Source of the DNA: Pseudomonas sp. CAN1
GTDB taxonomy: Bacteria > Pseudomonadota > Gammaproteobacteria > Pseudomonadales > Pseudomonadaceae
Direction: 5' to 3'
Assembly (NCBI RefSeq): GCF_030462585.1
Contig: NZ_JASMRU010000018.1
Span: 56,183 to 116,805 of the forward strand
Length of the DNA: 60,623 nt
How positions within the stretch are numbered: the stretch's first letter is position 1; the number at the start of each line of letters is the position of its first letter. Made by a program: the position numbers and the translations under genes. Below the pieces are notes generated by a model. The model made no database searches. It was not told where the DNA came from and worked only from the letters and a program-made list of their open reading frames with translations. Below, one piece after another: positions 26,831-35,306 of this stretch.

Positions 26831-27574
26831 ATGCCTGCTACCGCCGACCTTCCGCGCTTCACTACCCTGCTGTTCGGACTGTCGGGCGATCTGGTGGACT
26901 TCGGCGCAAGGACGCTGCCGGTAGCCCTGCAACGCACCTGCCCCGACTGTCCGCCGGAACGCCTGCTCGAAGCCGCTGCCCTGCCCCCGCAGGACGCCCT
27001 GGACCACGTACTCGGCCGTAACGCCGATGCCCAGGAGCGCAGCCGCTTCCAGTCCGCCCTCGACGAGGCCGCACAGGCCCACGCCGAGGCCACCCCCGGA
27101 GCCATGCACGCGCTCCAGGCAATGCAAGGGCACGGCGTGCCCTGCGCCTGGCTCGACGAACTGCCAGCGCCCACCACCCAGCAGCTGGCCTCCGTGCTGG
27201 CTGACGGCCTGGCCACCGGGCTGGAAATCGTCGGCCGCCAGCTGCCCGCCCCGGACGCCTGCTGGCGCGCGCTGATGCAGCTGGACAGCCCGCACCTGGA
27301 CGGCTGCGTGCTGGTCAGCGGGCAGCCGCGCCTGCTTCAGGCGGGCCTCAACGCCGGCCTGTGGACCATCGGCCTGGCTGCCAGCGGCCCGCTGTGCGGC
27401 CACGCACCGGGCGACTGGGATGCCCTCGGCAACCGCGACCGCGACCGCCTGCGCGCGCAGGCGACACTGGGCCTGTACCGCCTCGGCGTGCACTCGGTCA
27501 TCGATCATCTGGGCGAGCTGGATTCCTGCCTGCTGGACATCGCCGGCCGCCGCCTGAAAGGAGAAAAGCCATGA
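26831..27574 (+). CDS. PhnX-like HAD protein lacking catalytic Asp and Lys
   Basis: A 247-aa protein related to phosphonoacetaldehyde hydrolase. In PhnX the first motif reads FDWAGTTVDYG; here it is FGLSGDLVDFG, so the nucleophilic Asp is G16. The Schiff-base Lys before the conserved DHV is A56 (PPQDALDHV). Both residues required for P-C cleavage are gone, while overall length and fold-forming segments are kept. I infer a non-hydrolase: a binding partner or regulator. The start is translationally coupled to nothing upstream, and its stop overlaps the next start (ATGA). Confidence 0.75.
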   Translation: MPATADLPRFTTLLFGLSGDLVDFGARTLPVALQRTCPDCPPERLLEAAALPPQDALDHVLGRNADAQERSRFQSALDEAAQAHAEATPGAMHALQAMQGHGVPCAWLDELPAPTTQQLASVLADGLATGLEIVGRQLPAPDACWRALMQLDSPHLDGCVLVSGQPRLLQAGLNAGLWTIGLAASGPLCGHAPGDWDALGNRDRDRLRAQATLGLYRLGVHSVIDHLGELDSCLLDIAGRRLKGEKP

Positions 27575-28152
27575 AGCACGAGCGCCATCGCTTCCTCGAC
27601 GAGCTGGCCGAGCGCTTCGCCAGCCATGGCGCCGAGCCTTACGGCGAGGCCGTCAGCCAGGCTGAGCACGCGCTGCAATGCGCCACCCTGGCCGAGCGCG
27701 CCGGCTGCTCCGACAGCCTGGTGATCGCCGCCCTGCTCCACGACATCGGCCACCTTTACGAAGACCCGCAACTGATCGACGAACAGGACCTGCGCCACGA
27801 GGAGTTCGGCGCCAGCCTGCTGCGCGAGCTGCTGCCCGAATCGGTCTGGCAGCCGATCCGCCTGCACGTGGCCGCCAAGCGCTACCTCTGCGCGGTCGAC
27901 CCGGCCTACCACGCCGGCCTGTCCTGGGCTTCGCGGCAGAGCCTGGCGTTGCAGGGCGGGCCGTTCGACGAGCGCGGCGCCAGCGCCTTCCTCAACGCCC
28001 CCTTCTCCCAGGACGCGCTGACCCTGCGTCGACTGGACGACCTGGGCAAGGACCCGGCCATGCGCACGCCGGAGCTGGAGCACTTCTTCCCACTGCTCGA
28101 ACGTCTCCTGCGAGTTGATCGGCATCAGGCAAGGGTGCGCGCGGCGGGTTAA
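27571..28152 (+). CDS. HD-domain oxygenase, PhnZ/TmpB-like
   Basis: A 193-aa HD protein starting behind a good GAAAGGAG site. The N-terminal YGEAVSQAEHALQCATLAE, the metal motif LLHDIGH (H57-D58), RHEEFG and RLHVAAKRYLC match the mixed-valent diiron oxygenases that cleave C-P bonds in 2-amino-1-hydroxyethylphosphonate (PhnZ) or its trimethyl analogue (TmpB). An upstream hydroxylase (PhnY-like) expected for such a pathway is not next to it. It is coupled to the degenerate PhnX-like gene. The assignment to phosphonate cleavage, rather than another HD function, is inference. Confidence 0.78.
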   Translation: MKHERHRFLDELAERFASHGAEPYGEAVSQAEHALQCATLAERAGCSDSLVIAALLHDIGHLYEDPQLIDEQDLRHEEFGASLLRELLPESVWQPIRLHVAAKRYLCAVDPAYHAGLSWASRQSLALQGGPFDERGASAFLNAPFSQDALTLRRLDDLGKDPAMRTPELEHFFPLLERLLRVDRHQARVRAAG

Positions 28153-28230
28153 GCTCAAAGGCATGGCGATGGACCTTTTCCCGGTCGGGCGAGGTCCATC
28201 TTTGGGTACGTACCGCAGAAGGACACCACC

Positions 28231-28494
28231 ATGCCGACACAACGCCTCCAGGAAGAACTCCAGGCCCTGCGCGATCAACTGGAACGCCAGCCGCCGCTGA
28301 ACGCGGAGGAGCGCGAATCGCTGCAAGCGCTGATCCAGGACATCGAGTTGCAACTGGCCAACGAAGAGGCGCTGGCCGACGAGACCCTGATGGACAACGT
28401 CAACCTGGCCGTGGAGCGCTTCGAGGCGAGCCACCCGACCCTGGCCGGCACGCTGCGCTCCATCGTGCAGAGCCTGGCGAACATGGGTATCTGA
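28231..28494 (+). CDS. DUF4404-family small protein
   Basis: An 87-aa, highly charged, helical protein (QRLQEELQALRDQLERQPPL, then LANEEALADE) ending SIVQSLANMGI. It matches the small DUF4404 family found in pseudomonads next to queF. It has no signal peptide and is probably a cytoplasmic coiled-coil dimer of unknown function. A terminator follows at 28520-28545. Confidence 0.8.
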   Translation: MPTQRLQEELQALRDQLERQPPLNAEERESLQALIQDIELQLANEEALADETLMDNVNLAVERFEASHPTLAGTLRSIVQSLANMGI

Positions 28495-28519
28495 GCCCGG
28501 ATTCGCCCTCCCAGACGTG

Positions 28520-28545
28520 AAAAACCCGGCTTCGGCCGGGTTTTT
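28520..28545. terminator. Bidirectional intrinsic terminator
   Basis: AAAAACCCGGC / GCCGGGTTTTT with TTCG loop, between convergent DUF4404 and queF genes. Confidence 0.93.
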
Positions 28546-28568
28546 CGTATCCGCGTTTTTCCGCAGTC

Positions 28569-29399
28569 TTACTGGCGCACCAGCCGGCGATTGTCCGGCT
28601 GCACGGCTTCGCTGCTGCGGTAGGGATTGATGTCCAGCCCGCCACGGCGCACGTAGCGCGCGTACACGGTCAGGCGGGTCGGCTGCAGCAGGCGCTGCAG
28701 GTCGAGGTAGATGCGCTCGACGCACTGCTCGTGGAAGTCCTGGTGCTGGCGGAAGGACACGACATAGGCCAGCAGGCTCGCGGCATCGAGCGCCGGGCCG
28801 CTGTACTCGACGACCAGAGTGCCCCAGTCCGGCTGGCCGGTGACCGGGCAGTTGGATTTGAGCAGGTGGCTGTAGAGCACCTCGTCGACGCGGCGGGTGT
28901 CGTCGCAGCGCAGCAGTTCGGGGCGCGGGTGATCGTAGCTCTCCACCGCGACGTCCAGGTCGTCGACGCAGGTGCCCGCGATGACGGCCACGCCCTCGCT
29001 GGCCACTTCGTCCAGGCCACGCACGCGCACGCCCACCGGCGCGCCAGCAGCGGCGGACAGGTCGCGCTCCATCACTGCACGCACGGCGTCAGCGTTGTCG
29101 AAGGCGGTCTGGTTCAGCGAGTTGAGGTAGAGCTTGAACGACTTGGATTCGATGATGTTCGGCGACTGCGCCGGAATCGCGAATTCGCCGATGGCCACCA
29201 CCGGCTTGCCCGATGCGGTCAGCCAGGACAGCTCGTAGCAGTTCCACAGGTCCACGCCTTGGTAAGGCAGAGTTTCCGCGGTCAGACCCAGCTCCGCCCA
29301 CTTGGTGGTGCGGGAGATCGGGAACAGCAGCTCCGGTGCGTAGCTGGAGACGTATTCGCTGGATTTGCCCAGGGGCGAGTGTTCGGCGGGATGCTGCAT
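28569..29399 (-). CDS. queF: NADPH-dependent 7-cyano-7-deazaguanine reductase
   Basis: A 276-aa long-form QueF, which reduces preQ0 to preQ1 in queuosine biosynthesis. The catalytic cysteine is C184 in [14 protein letters not shown] with D191. The QueF motif [11 protein letters not shown] is at 84-94. It starts at 29399 with AGGTC upstream. It is transcribed alone. A GTGTATACAA palindrome lies 50 bases before the start, the same type as the purine-island operators. Confidence 0.96.
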   Translation of the reverse strand: MQHPAEHSPLGKSSEYVSSYAPELLFPISRTTKWAELGLTAETLPYQGVDLWNCYELSWLTASGKPVVAIGEFAIPAQSPNIIESKSFKLYLNSLNQTAFDNADAVRAVMERDLSAAAGAPVGVRVRGLDEVASEGVAVIAGTCVDDLDVAVESYDHPRPELLRCDDTRRVDEVLYSHLLKSNCPVTGQPDWGTLVVEYSGPALDAASLLAYVVSFRQHQDFHEQCVERIYLDLQRLLQPTRLTVYARYVRRGGLDINPYRSSEAVQPDNRRLVRQ

Positions 29400-29448
29400 G
29401 GGGAAGACCTGCTGGATCGGCGATGCGGGTGGTGGCGCGAGGCGGCGA

Positions 29449-29458
29449 GTGTATACAA
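29449..29458. promoter_or_regulatory. TTGTATACAA-like palindrome upstream of queF
   Basis: GTGTATACAA, one change from the purine-island operator. It could be chance or a member of the same regulon. Confidence 0.3.
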
Positions 29459-29510
29459 ATCCGCCGGGGCTTTCAGCAGGTGGCGGACGAGCCGGCCCAA
29501 GTGGTGTCCC

Positions 29511-29590
29511 TGTAGGAGCGAGCTTGCTCGCGAACCGCCCAGACACCGGAGCCGCCGGAAAATCCGTTCGCGAGCAAGCTCGCTCCTACG
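29511..29590. repeat. REP-like inverted pair, perfect arms
   Basis: TGTAGGAGCGAGCTTGCTCG at 29511-29535 faces its near-exact complement at 29566-29590, between the 3' end of copB and the queF promoter. Confidence 0.9.
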
Positions 29591-29606
29591 AAGAGCCTTT
29601 GGTGCG

Positions 29607-30314
29607 TCAGAACCACATGCGCACACCGGCGACCCAATAGCCCTCCTCGTCATCCTCGCCTTCGGCGCGGGCGATGTCGCCGCTGCGGCCGTAGGTCCTG
29701 CTCCAGACGTAGCCGAAGTACGGCGCGAACTCCCGACGTACTTCGTAGCGCAGGCGCAGTCCCGCTTCCAGCTCACTACCACCGGCGCCCACGCCAAGAT
29801 CGCGGTCATCCGCCAGCGCGAGGTTGTACTCCAGCGAGGGTTCGAGGATCAGCCGCTGGGTCAGCAGCAGCTCGTACTCGGTCTCCAGGCGCAGGGACGG
29901 GTCGCCGCGCTCGCTGAGGAACAGGTTGGCGTCCACCTCGAACCACTGCGGCGCCAGGCCCTGGATGCCCAGCACCGCATAGCTGCGCGACGGCCCCGGC
30001 TGGTCGTCGTGGCGCACGCCCACCTGCCAGTCCCAGAAGTCCGCGAGCAGGCGCTGGTAGAGCAGTTGCATCTCGTTGTCGGTGGTCGGGCCGCCAGCGT
30101 CGCGCTCGCCTTCCAGCTTCAGGCGCAGTTTCTGGTAGTCGGTGCCGTACCAGCCCTGGGCTTCCCAGCCCAGCGCCTGGTCGTTGCCGTGGAAGCGGCT
30201 TTCCAGGCGCTGGATCAGCAGCGAACCCATGGGCATGTCGTCCATCTCGGCGCTTTCTGCGGGCAAGGCGAGGCCCAGGGTCGCCGCGCAGGCCACCGTT
30301 GCTATGCGATTCAT
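29607..30314 (-). CDS. copB: Outer-membrane copper resistance protein CopB/PcoB
   Basis: A 235-aa protein. The signal peptide is about 22 residues (ends PAESAEM), then a short Met/Asp linker (MDDMPMG) and a beta-barrel with alternating strands, closing with WVAGVRMWF, a typical C-terminal outer-membrane aromatic. It is the last gene of the cupredoxin-copA-copB operon, nine bases after copA. The N-terminal Met-rich region usual in CopB is very short here. The role is copper binding or export at the outer membrane. Confidence 0.9.
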   Translation of the reverse strand: MNRIATVACAATLGLALPAESAEMDDMPMGSLLIQRLESRFHGNDQALGWEAQGWYGTDYQKLRLKLEGERDAGGPTTDNEMQLLYQRLLADFWDWQVGVRHDDQPGPSRSYAVLGIQGLAPQWFEVDANLFLSERGDPSLRLETEYELLLTQRLILEPSLEYNLALADDRDLGVGAGGSELEAGLRLRYEVRREFAPYFGYVWSRTYGRSGDIARAEGEDDEEGYWVAGVRMWF

Positions 30315-30323
30315 GGCGGTTCC

Positions 30324-31961
30324 TCAGAGGCTGGCGCTGGCGGGAGCCGGCTCGACTATGACCTTGCGCATCATGCCGGCGGCCATGTGGTAGATCAGGT
30401 GGCAGTGGAAGGCCCACTCGCCCAGGGCATCGGCGGGCACGTCTACGTCCAGGGTGCTGCCCGGCGCCACGCTGACCACGTGCTTGAGCGGGTTGAAGCG
30501 GCCGTTGCCCTTGTTCAGCTGCATCCACATGCCGTGCAGGTGCATGGGGTGGGTCATCATGGTGTCGTTGACGAAGCGGATGCGCACCCGCTCGCCGTAG
30601 GTCAGGCGGATCGGCTCGGCCTCGGAATACTTCTTGCCGTTGATGGACCAGAAGTAGCGCTCCATGTTGCCAGTCAGGCGGAACTCGATGCTGCGGTCCG
30701 GCGCGCGGTAGTCGGCATAGGGGCGCATGGCCTTGAGGTCCGCGTAGACCAGCAGGCGATTGCCCGGCGCGGCCGGCTGCGGCGTCAGCCCGCTGCCCGG
30801 CGCGTAGTCGGACTTCGGCGCGACCATGGCCGAGTGATCCATGCCGGCCATGCCTGCATCGTTCGAGTCACCACCCTGCCCCGCCATCGCCATGCCGCTG
30901 TGATCCATGCCCCCGTGGTTCATGCCCATGTCGGCCATGCTCAGCAGCGGCCGTTCGCGCAGCATCGGCACCTCGGCCTGCAATCCGGCACGCGGTGTCA
31001 GGGTGGCGCGGGCGTAGCCGCTGCGGTCCATGGCTTCGGCGAAGAAGGTGTAGGCGCGGTCTTCCTGGGGCTGGACTATCACGTCGTAGGTCTCGGCCAC
31101 GGCGATGCGCAGTTCATCCACCGTCACCGGCTGCACGTCGTTGCCGTCAGCCTGCACCACGGTCATCTTCAGGCCGGGAATGCGCAGGTCGAAGTAGCTC
31201 ATGCCCGAGCCGTTGATGATGCGCAGGCGCAGCCGCTCGCCGGGCTTGAACAGGCCGGTCCAGTTCTGCTCGCTGTCCTGGCCGTTGATCAGGAAGCGGA
31301 AGCCGGCGATGTCGGCGATGTCCGTCGGTGCCATGCGCATGCCGCCCCAGTCCAGGCGGTCGCGCAGGGTCGCGAGAAGTCCATTGGCGCTGGAGTCGGC
31401 GATGAAGTCGCCGAGGGTGCGCTGGTTGCGGTTGTAGTAGTCACTTTGTTTCTTCAGGTTGGCGAACACGGTTTCCGGCCGGGTGTCGTGCCAGTCGGCC
31501 AGCAGCAGGGTGTACTCGCGGTCGTAGCGGTACGGCTCGCGCGCCTTCGGCTCGATCACCAGCGGACCGTAGAGCCCCTCGATCTCCTGGAAGTCGCTGT
31601 GGGCGTGGTACCAGTAGGTGCCGGACTGCTTCACGGTGAAGCGGTAGGTGAAGGTCTCGCCGGGCTTGATGCCGGGGAAGCTGATGCCCGGCACACCGTC
31701 TTGGGTGTAGGGCAGGATAAGTCCGTGCCAGTGCAGCGAGGTGTCGCGGTCGAGGGTGTTGGTGACGCGCAGCTCGACGTCCTCGCCCTCCTTGAAGCGC
31801 AGCTCCGGCGCCGGCGTCTGGCCATTCACCGTGAGCGCCTTGCGGGCGCCGTCGGACAGCTTCAGCTCGCTCTCGCCAATCGTCAGGTCATACACGCCGG
31901 CCTGCACCGCCAACGGTGCCAGCAACAACGCCCCCAGGGCCCACTCCCTTGCGCGGATCAT
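30324..31961 (-). CDS. copA: CopA/PcoA-type periplasmic multicopper oxidase
   Basis: A 545-aa protein with three cupredoxin domains. All four copper-ligand clusters are present: HWHG (near 78), YWYHAHSDF, THPMHLHGMW and FHCHLIYHM at the C-terminus. A Met/His-rich loop (about 345-380, MNHGGMDHSGM) probably binds Cu(I). The signal peptide is short with MIRAREW and no twin-arginine, unlike E. coli PcoA. The ATG at 31961 is chosen; the GTG directly before it is possible. It starts ten bases after the cupredoxin stop. The role is oxidation or sequestration of periplasmic Cu(I). Confidence 0.94.
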   Translation of the reverse strand: MIRAREWALGALLLAPLAVQAGVYDLTIGESELKLSDGARKALTVNGQTPAPELRFKEGEDVELRVTNTLDRDTSLHWHGLILPYTQDGVPGISFPGIKPGETFTYRFTVKQSGTYWYHAHSDFQEIEGLYGPLVIEPKAREPYRYDREYTLLLADWHDTRPETVFANLKKQSDYYNRNQRTLGDFIADSSANGLLATLRDRLDWGGMRMAPTDIADIAGFRFLINGQDSEQNWTGLFKPGERLRLRIINGSGMSYFDLRIPGLKMTVVQADGNDVQPVTVDELRIAVAETYDVIVQPQEDRAYTFFAEAMDRSGYARATLTPRAGLQAEVPMLRERPLLSMADMGMNHGGMDHSGMAMAGQGGDSNDAGMAGMDHSAMVAPKSDYAPGSGLTPQPAAPGNRLLVYADLKAMRPYADYRAPDRSIEFRLTGNMERYFWSINGKKYSEAEPIRLTYGERVRIRFVNDTMMTHPMHLHGMWMQLNKGNGRFNPLKHVVSVAPGSTLDVDVPADALGEWAFHCHLIYHMAAGMMRKVIVEPAPASASL

Positions 31962-31971
31962 CACGGCGCGC

Positions 31972-32523
31972 TCAGGGCTTGACGGTCAGTTTGCCGACCA
32001 TGCCGGCCTGGTAGTGCCCCGGAATGTTGCAGGCGAACTCCAGGCGGGTGGCCTTGCTGAAGGTCCAGGTCAGTTCGGCGCTCTTGCCCGGCTCCACCAG
32101 CACGCTGTTGGGGTCGTCGTGCTTCATCATCCGGCCCATCGGCTGGTCGCCGTGGCCCATCTTGCTGTGGTCCATCTGGCTCATGTCGTGCTGCATGCCG
32201 GTGGGGGTGAGCATCCCGGCGTCCATCATCTGCTGCATTTCCTTCTGGTGGCCGGCGTGCATGGCGGCGCTGCCCAGGTTGAATTCATGCAGCAGACTGC
32301 CACTGTTGTGGATAACGAAACGCACGGTCTCGCCCGGCTTCACGTCGATGTTTTCCGGCTCGAAGAACATCTCGCCCAGCTTGATCTCGACGGTGCGGGT
32401 GGCCTGGGCGGCCTTGGCCGGCTTGCCGAAATCGTAGGTGTGCCCGGCGTCGGCCAGGACCGGCAGGCTGATGGCGACGGCGAGGCCGAGGACGGAGGCT
32501 TGGAGCAGATGACGCAGGGACAT
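31972..32523 (-). CDS. Copper-binding cupredoxin (CopI-like)
   Basis: A 183-aa periplasmic protein with a signal peptide ending VLADAG. The blue-copper fold has HEF in the centre and a C-terminal ligand loop CNIPGHYQAGM. A Met/His-rich insert (about 88-135: MQHDMSQMDHSKMGHGD) separates the two halves. It resembles CopI-type cupredoxins tied to copper tolerance. It is the first gene of the copper operon, with an exact CopR box 67 bases upstream. Confidence 0.88.
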   Translation of the reverse strand: MSLRHLLQASVLGLAVAISLPVLADAGHTYDFGKPAKAAQATRTVEIKLGEMFFEPENIDVKPGETVRFVIHNSGSLLHEFNLGSAAMHAGHQKEMQQMMDAGMLTPTGMQHDMSQMDHSKMGHGDQPMGRMMKHDDPNSVLVEPGKSAELTWTFSKATRLEFACNIPGHYQAGMVGKLTVKP

Positions 32524-32589
32524 GGCGACTCTCCTTTAAGGTCTGTGGCCATGGTCGCTGTCCGCGGCTGAGGGCTGGCTGTCGGGAAG

Positions 32590-32605
32590 ATTACAACTCT
32601 GTCAG
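32590..32605. promoter_or_regulatory. CopR box upstream of the cupredoxin-copA-copB operon
   Basis: ATTAC-N5-TGTCAG, the reverse complement of the Pseudomonas CopR consensus CTGACA-N5-GTAAT as I know it. It lies 67 bases before the operon start. Confidence 0.72.
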
Positions 32606-32644
32606 CTTGGCGCTGACCGACCCGGCGCGGGGTATAAGGGAGGC

Positions 32645-32670
32645 GAAAAAAAGCCCGCCGGAGGGCGGGC
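32645..32670 (-). terminator. Intrinsic terminator of the ptrA-like gene
   Basis: On the minus strand, GCCCGCC / GGCGGGC is followed by seven T, 25 bases after the stop. Confidence 0.9.
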
Positions 32671-32694
32671 AATGAGCAACACGATGAAGCGGAT

Positions 32695-32826
32695 TCAGCA
32701 GACCTGGCGCACCGTGGCGGCCTGCTCCTGCATACGCTGGAAGGTGATGTCCCCTCCCCCGTCAGCCCAGGCTGGCGCGGCGGGGAAGAACAGCACGACA
32801 AACAGCGTGGAGATGATCAGGTGCAT
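32695..32826 (-). CDS. ptrA: PtrA-like small exported protein, 43 aa
   Basis: A short gene. It starts at 32826 behind GAGGAGCTCGCC and encodes MHLIISTLFVVLFFPA, a signal peptide ending near AWADGGGD, and a mature tail ITFQRMQEQAATVRQVC of about 22 residues. PtrA proteins are short copper-induced periplasmic peptides with the ADGGGD-type start, located beside copRS in P. aeruginosa. This copy is shorter than the 63-aa reference as I recall it. It is divergent from copR, with a CopR-like box in the gap and its own terminator. Confidence 0.75.
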   Translation of the reverse strand: MHLIISTLFVVLFFPAAPAWADGGGDITFQRMQEQAATVRQVC

Positions 32827-32885
32827 GGCGAGCTCCTCGATGGCGCTGGAAAATGAATACGCTGCCAGTCTGCAACACCGACACT

Positions 32886-32921
32886 GTCAGTTCGCTGACC
32901 GCCCCATTACCCTGATGACAG
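32886..32921. promoter_or_regulatory. CopR-like sites between ptrA-like gene and copR
   Basis: A perfect inverted repeat GTCAG-TTCG-CTGAC (32886-32899) is followed by ATTAC-CCTGA-TGACAG (32906-32921), one mismatch from the exact box at 32590. This gap drives both divergent genes. Confidence 0.6.
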
Positions 32922-32952
32922 CTGCGCCCCGAGCGCCTGAATGGATACCCGG

Positions 32953-33633
32953 ATGAAGCTCCTCATCGTCGAAGACGAACCGCGCATTGGCCAGTACCTG
33001 CAGCAGGGCCTGAGCGAGGCCGGCTTCGCCGTCGACTTGACCGCCGACGGCGACGAAGGCCTGCAACTGGCCCTGGCCGGCGAACACGACCTGCTGATCC
33101 TCGATGTGATGCTGCCCGGCCGCGATGGCTGGCAGATTCTCCAGGCGCTGCGCCAGACCGGCAGCGCCGTGCCGGTGCTGTTCCTCACCGCCCGCGATGC
33201 CGTGGAAGACCGCGTGCGCGGCCTGGAGCTGGGCGCCGACGACTACCTGGTGAAGCCCTTCGCCTTCGTCGAGCTACTGGCCCGCGTGCGCACACTGCTG
33301 CGCCGTGGCGGCCAGCAGATCCAGGAAACCACCCTGCAACTGGCCGACCTCGAATTGGACCTGCTGCGCCGCCGCGTGCAGCGTGCCGGCAAGCGCATCG
33401 ACCTGACCGCCAAGGAGTTCGCCCTGCTGGAACTGCTGCTGCGCCGCAGCGGCGAGGTGCTGCCCAAGTCGCTGATCGCCTCCCAGGTGTGGGACATGAA
33501 TTTCGACAGCGACACCAACGTCATCGAAGTCGCCATCCGCCGCCTGCGCGCCAAGGTCGACGACGACTTCCCGCAGCGTCTGATCCACACCGTGCGCGGC
33601 ATGGGCTACGTGCTGGAAGAGCGCGAAGCATGA
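32953..33633 (+). CDS. copR: Copper response regulator CopR (OmpR family)
   Basis: A 226-aa protein. The receiver begins [10 protein letters not shown] with acidic E7/D8/E9 and phospho-Asp D51 ([13 protein letters not shown]). The OmpR-type winged helix closes with [17 protein letters not shown]. The start at 32953 matches the usual N-terminus; an ATG four codons upstream (32941) is possible. Its stop overlaps the copS start (ATGA). It activates the copper operon and ptrA through the boxes in the flanking gaps. Confidence 0.94.
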   Translation: MKLLIVEDEPRIGQYLQQGLSEAGFAVDLTADGDEGLQLALAGEHDLLILDVMLPGRDGWQILQALRQTGSAVPVLFLTARDAVEDRVRGLELGADDYLVKPFAFVELLARVRTLLRRGGQQIQETTLQLADLELDLLRRRVQRAGKRIDLTAKEFALLELLLRRSGEVLPKSLIASQVWDMNFDSDTNVIEVAIRRLRAKVDDDFPQRLIHTVRGMGYVLEEREA

Positions 33634-34946
33634 GTGCGCGCCTGTCCCTCGGCCTGCGCCTGAGCCTGCTGTTCGCCGCCTGCACCGCCGCCGTGTCGCT
33701 GCTGGCGGGGATCATCTTCAGCCGCGCCAGCGAGGCGCACTTCATCGAACTGGACCACCAGTTGATGGCCGGCAAGCTGGCGATCTTCCGCGACGTGCTG
33801 GGCGATGTCAGCGGTCCGCAGCAGTTGGCACCGCACACCACTGAGCTGCGCCGGGAGCTGCGCCGCCATCCCGATCTCGGCCTGCGCCTGCAGGGTGCGG
33901 ACGGTTCAGTCTGGTTCGAACAGCGGCCGGCGCTGAACATGGCCAACGGCGAGGAGCAATCCTTCAGGGAGTTGCAGGCCCCGCTGGACGCCGAGCAGCG
34001 CGACGGCGCACAGCTGACGCTGATCCTCGACATCACCCATCACCAGCACTTCCTGCAGCGCATGCAGCGGTTGATCTGGATGACCATGGGCCTCTCCGCC
34101 CTGGCAACCGCCCTGCTCGGCGCCTGGGCCGCCCGCGCCAGCCTGCGCCCGCTGCGACGCATGAGCGAGGTGGCGGCGCAGGTCAGCGCGCACTCGCTGA
34201 CCACTCGCCTGGACGCCGGACAGATGCCGCAGGAACTGCGCGGCCTGGCCGGCGAGCTGAACGCCATGCTGGCGCGCCTGGAAGAGGCCTTCCAGCGCCT
34301 GTCGGCGTTCTCCGCCGACATCGCCCACGAGCTGCGCACGCCGCTCACCGGGCTGCTGACCCAGACCCAGGTGGTGCTGTCGCGCTCGCGCGGCCTGGAG
34401 GACTACCGCGAGGCGCTGCACGGCAACCTGGAGGAGCTGGAGCGGCTCACCGCGATGGTCAATGACATGCTGTTCCTGGCCAAGGCCGACCACGGCCTGC
34501 TCACCCCCAGCAGCCAGCCGCTGGAGTTGGCCGGCGAGGTGGACGAGCTGCTGGAGTTCTACGGGCCGCTGGCCGAGGAAAAGTCCATTGCCCTGGAGCG
34601 CGAAGGCGAGCTGTCGGTACAGGGCGACCGCGCGCTGCTGCGCCGGGTGTTGGCCAACCTGCTGGACAACGCCCTGCGCTTCACTGCGGACGGCGGGCAG
34701 ATTCGCGTGCGCCTGGAGCCCGGCCGACTGAGCGTGGAGAACCCGGGGAGGGAGATTCCCGCCGAACGCCTGGCGCGGCTGTTCGACCGTTTCTACCGCG
34801 CCGACCCGGCCCGCCGCGAAGGCCAGGGCGAACATGCCGGGCTGGGGTTGGCGATCTGCCGCTCGATCGTCCGCGCCCATGGTGGGGAGATTCGCTGCGA
34901 GTCGGCCGCGGGGTGGACGCGGTTCGTTATCGAATTCCCGCGATAA
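33630..34946 (+). CDS. copS: Copper sensor histidine kinase CopS
   Basis: A 438-aa heavy-metal sensor kinase. Two membrane helices (about 9-28 and 150-170) bracket a periplasmic domain of about 120 residues containing scattered His residues. HAMP follows, then the H-box [12 protein letters not shown] (H233), N-box [11 protein letters not shown] and G-box [12 protein letters not shown]. Translation is coupled to copR. Confidence 0.94.
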   Translation: MSARLSLGLRLSLLFAACTAAVSLLAGIIFSRASEAHFIELDHQLMAGKLAIFRDVLGDVSGPQQLAPHTTELRRELRRHPDLGLRLQGADGSVWFEQRPALNMANGEEQSFRELQAPLDAEQRDGAQLTLILDITHHQHFLQRMQRLIWMTMGLSALATALLGAWAARASLRPLRRMSEVAAQVSAHSLTTRLDAGQMPQELRGLAGELNAMLARLEEAFQRLSAFSADIAHELRTPLTGLLTQTQVVLSRSRGLEDYREALHGNLEELERLTAMVNDMLFLAKADHGLLTPSSQPLELAGEVDELLEFYGPLAEEKSIALEREGELSVQGDRALLRRVLANLLDNALRFTADGGQIRVRLEPGRLSVENPGREIPAERLARLFDRFYRADPARREGQGEHAGLGLAICRSIVRAHGGEIRCESAAGWTRFVIEFPR

Positions 34947-35033
34947 CGCCCACACAAACGGCAGGAGCGGCCCATGCCCGCGATCTCGCGCATGGTGCGC
35001 TCCTGCAGGTTTGCTCCGACGCTGAGGCACGAA

Positions 35034-35129
35034 CGTAGGAGCGGACTCCGTCCGCGATCGGGCGGGCCTGATGCCACCTGGTTGGTCGGAGGGGGGGTGA
35101 ATCGATCGTGGACAGAGTCCACTCCTACG
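35034..35129. repeat. REP-like inverted pair
   Basis: CGTAGGAGCGGACTCCGTCC at 35034-35058 faces a diverged complement (GTGGACAGAGTCCACTCC) at 35105-35129. Confidence 0.83.
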
Positions 35130-35155
35130 CACGCCGAGATGCTTGGTGCCCCACT

Positions 35156-35249
35156 TGTAGGAGCGAGGGGGACGCCCAGTTCTTGCTCGCGAACGGAATC
35201 ACCGGCAGCTCCGGCGTTGGGCGGGTTCGCGAGCAAGCTCGCTCCTACA
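35156..35249. repeat. REP-like pair, left unit with internal insert
   Basis: 35156-35194 reads TGTAGGAGCGAG, then GGGGACGCCCAGTTCTTG, then CTCGCGAAC. The partner at 35225-35249 is the ordinary form. The insert matches the copies at 769, 2341 and 8277. Confidence 0.82.
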
Positions 35250-35281
35250 GGGGGACTCACCCGGCGCGAAGTGCAAAAAAG

Positions 35282-35306
35282 AAAAAGGCCCCGGTTGGGG
35301 CCTTCT
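35282..35306 (-). terminator. Intrinsic terminator of the ABC transporter operon
   Basis: On the minus strand, GGCCCC-AACC-GGGGCC is followed by TTTTTC. Confidence 0.85.

Noticed and set aside
26831-27574. Annotation as active phosphonoacetaldehyde hydrolase PhnX
   Set aside because: Both the nucleophilic Asp and the Schiff-base Lys are replaced (G16, A56).
29400-29606. PreQ1 riboswitch before queF
   Set aside because: No short H-type pseudoknot with the A-rich tail is visible; the region contains the palindrome and repeat pair described above.
28731-31982. A 1083-codon open frame on the plus strand across queF, copB and copA
   Set aside because: It lies antisense to three well-supported genes. 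It has a His/Val/Gln/Ala-biased composition produced by the complementary reading of GC-rich codons, with no ribosome site and no recognisable domain.
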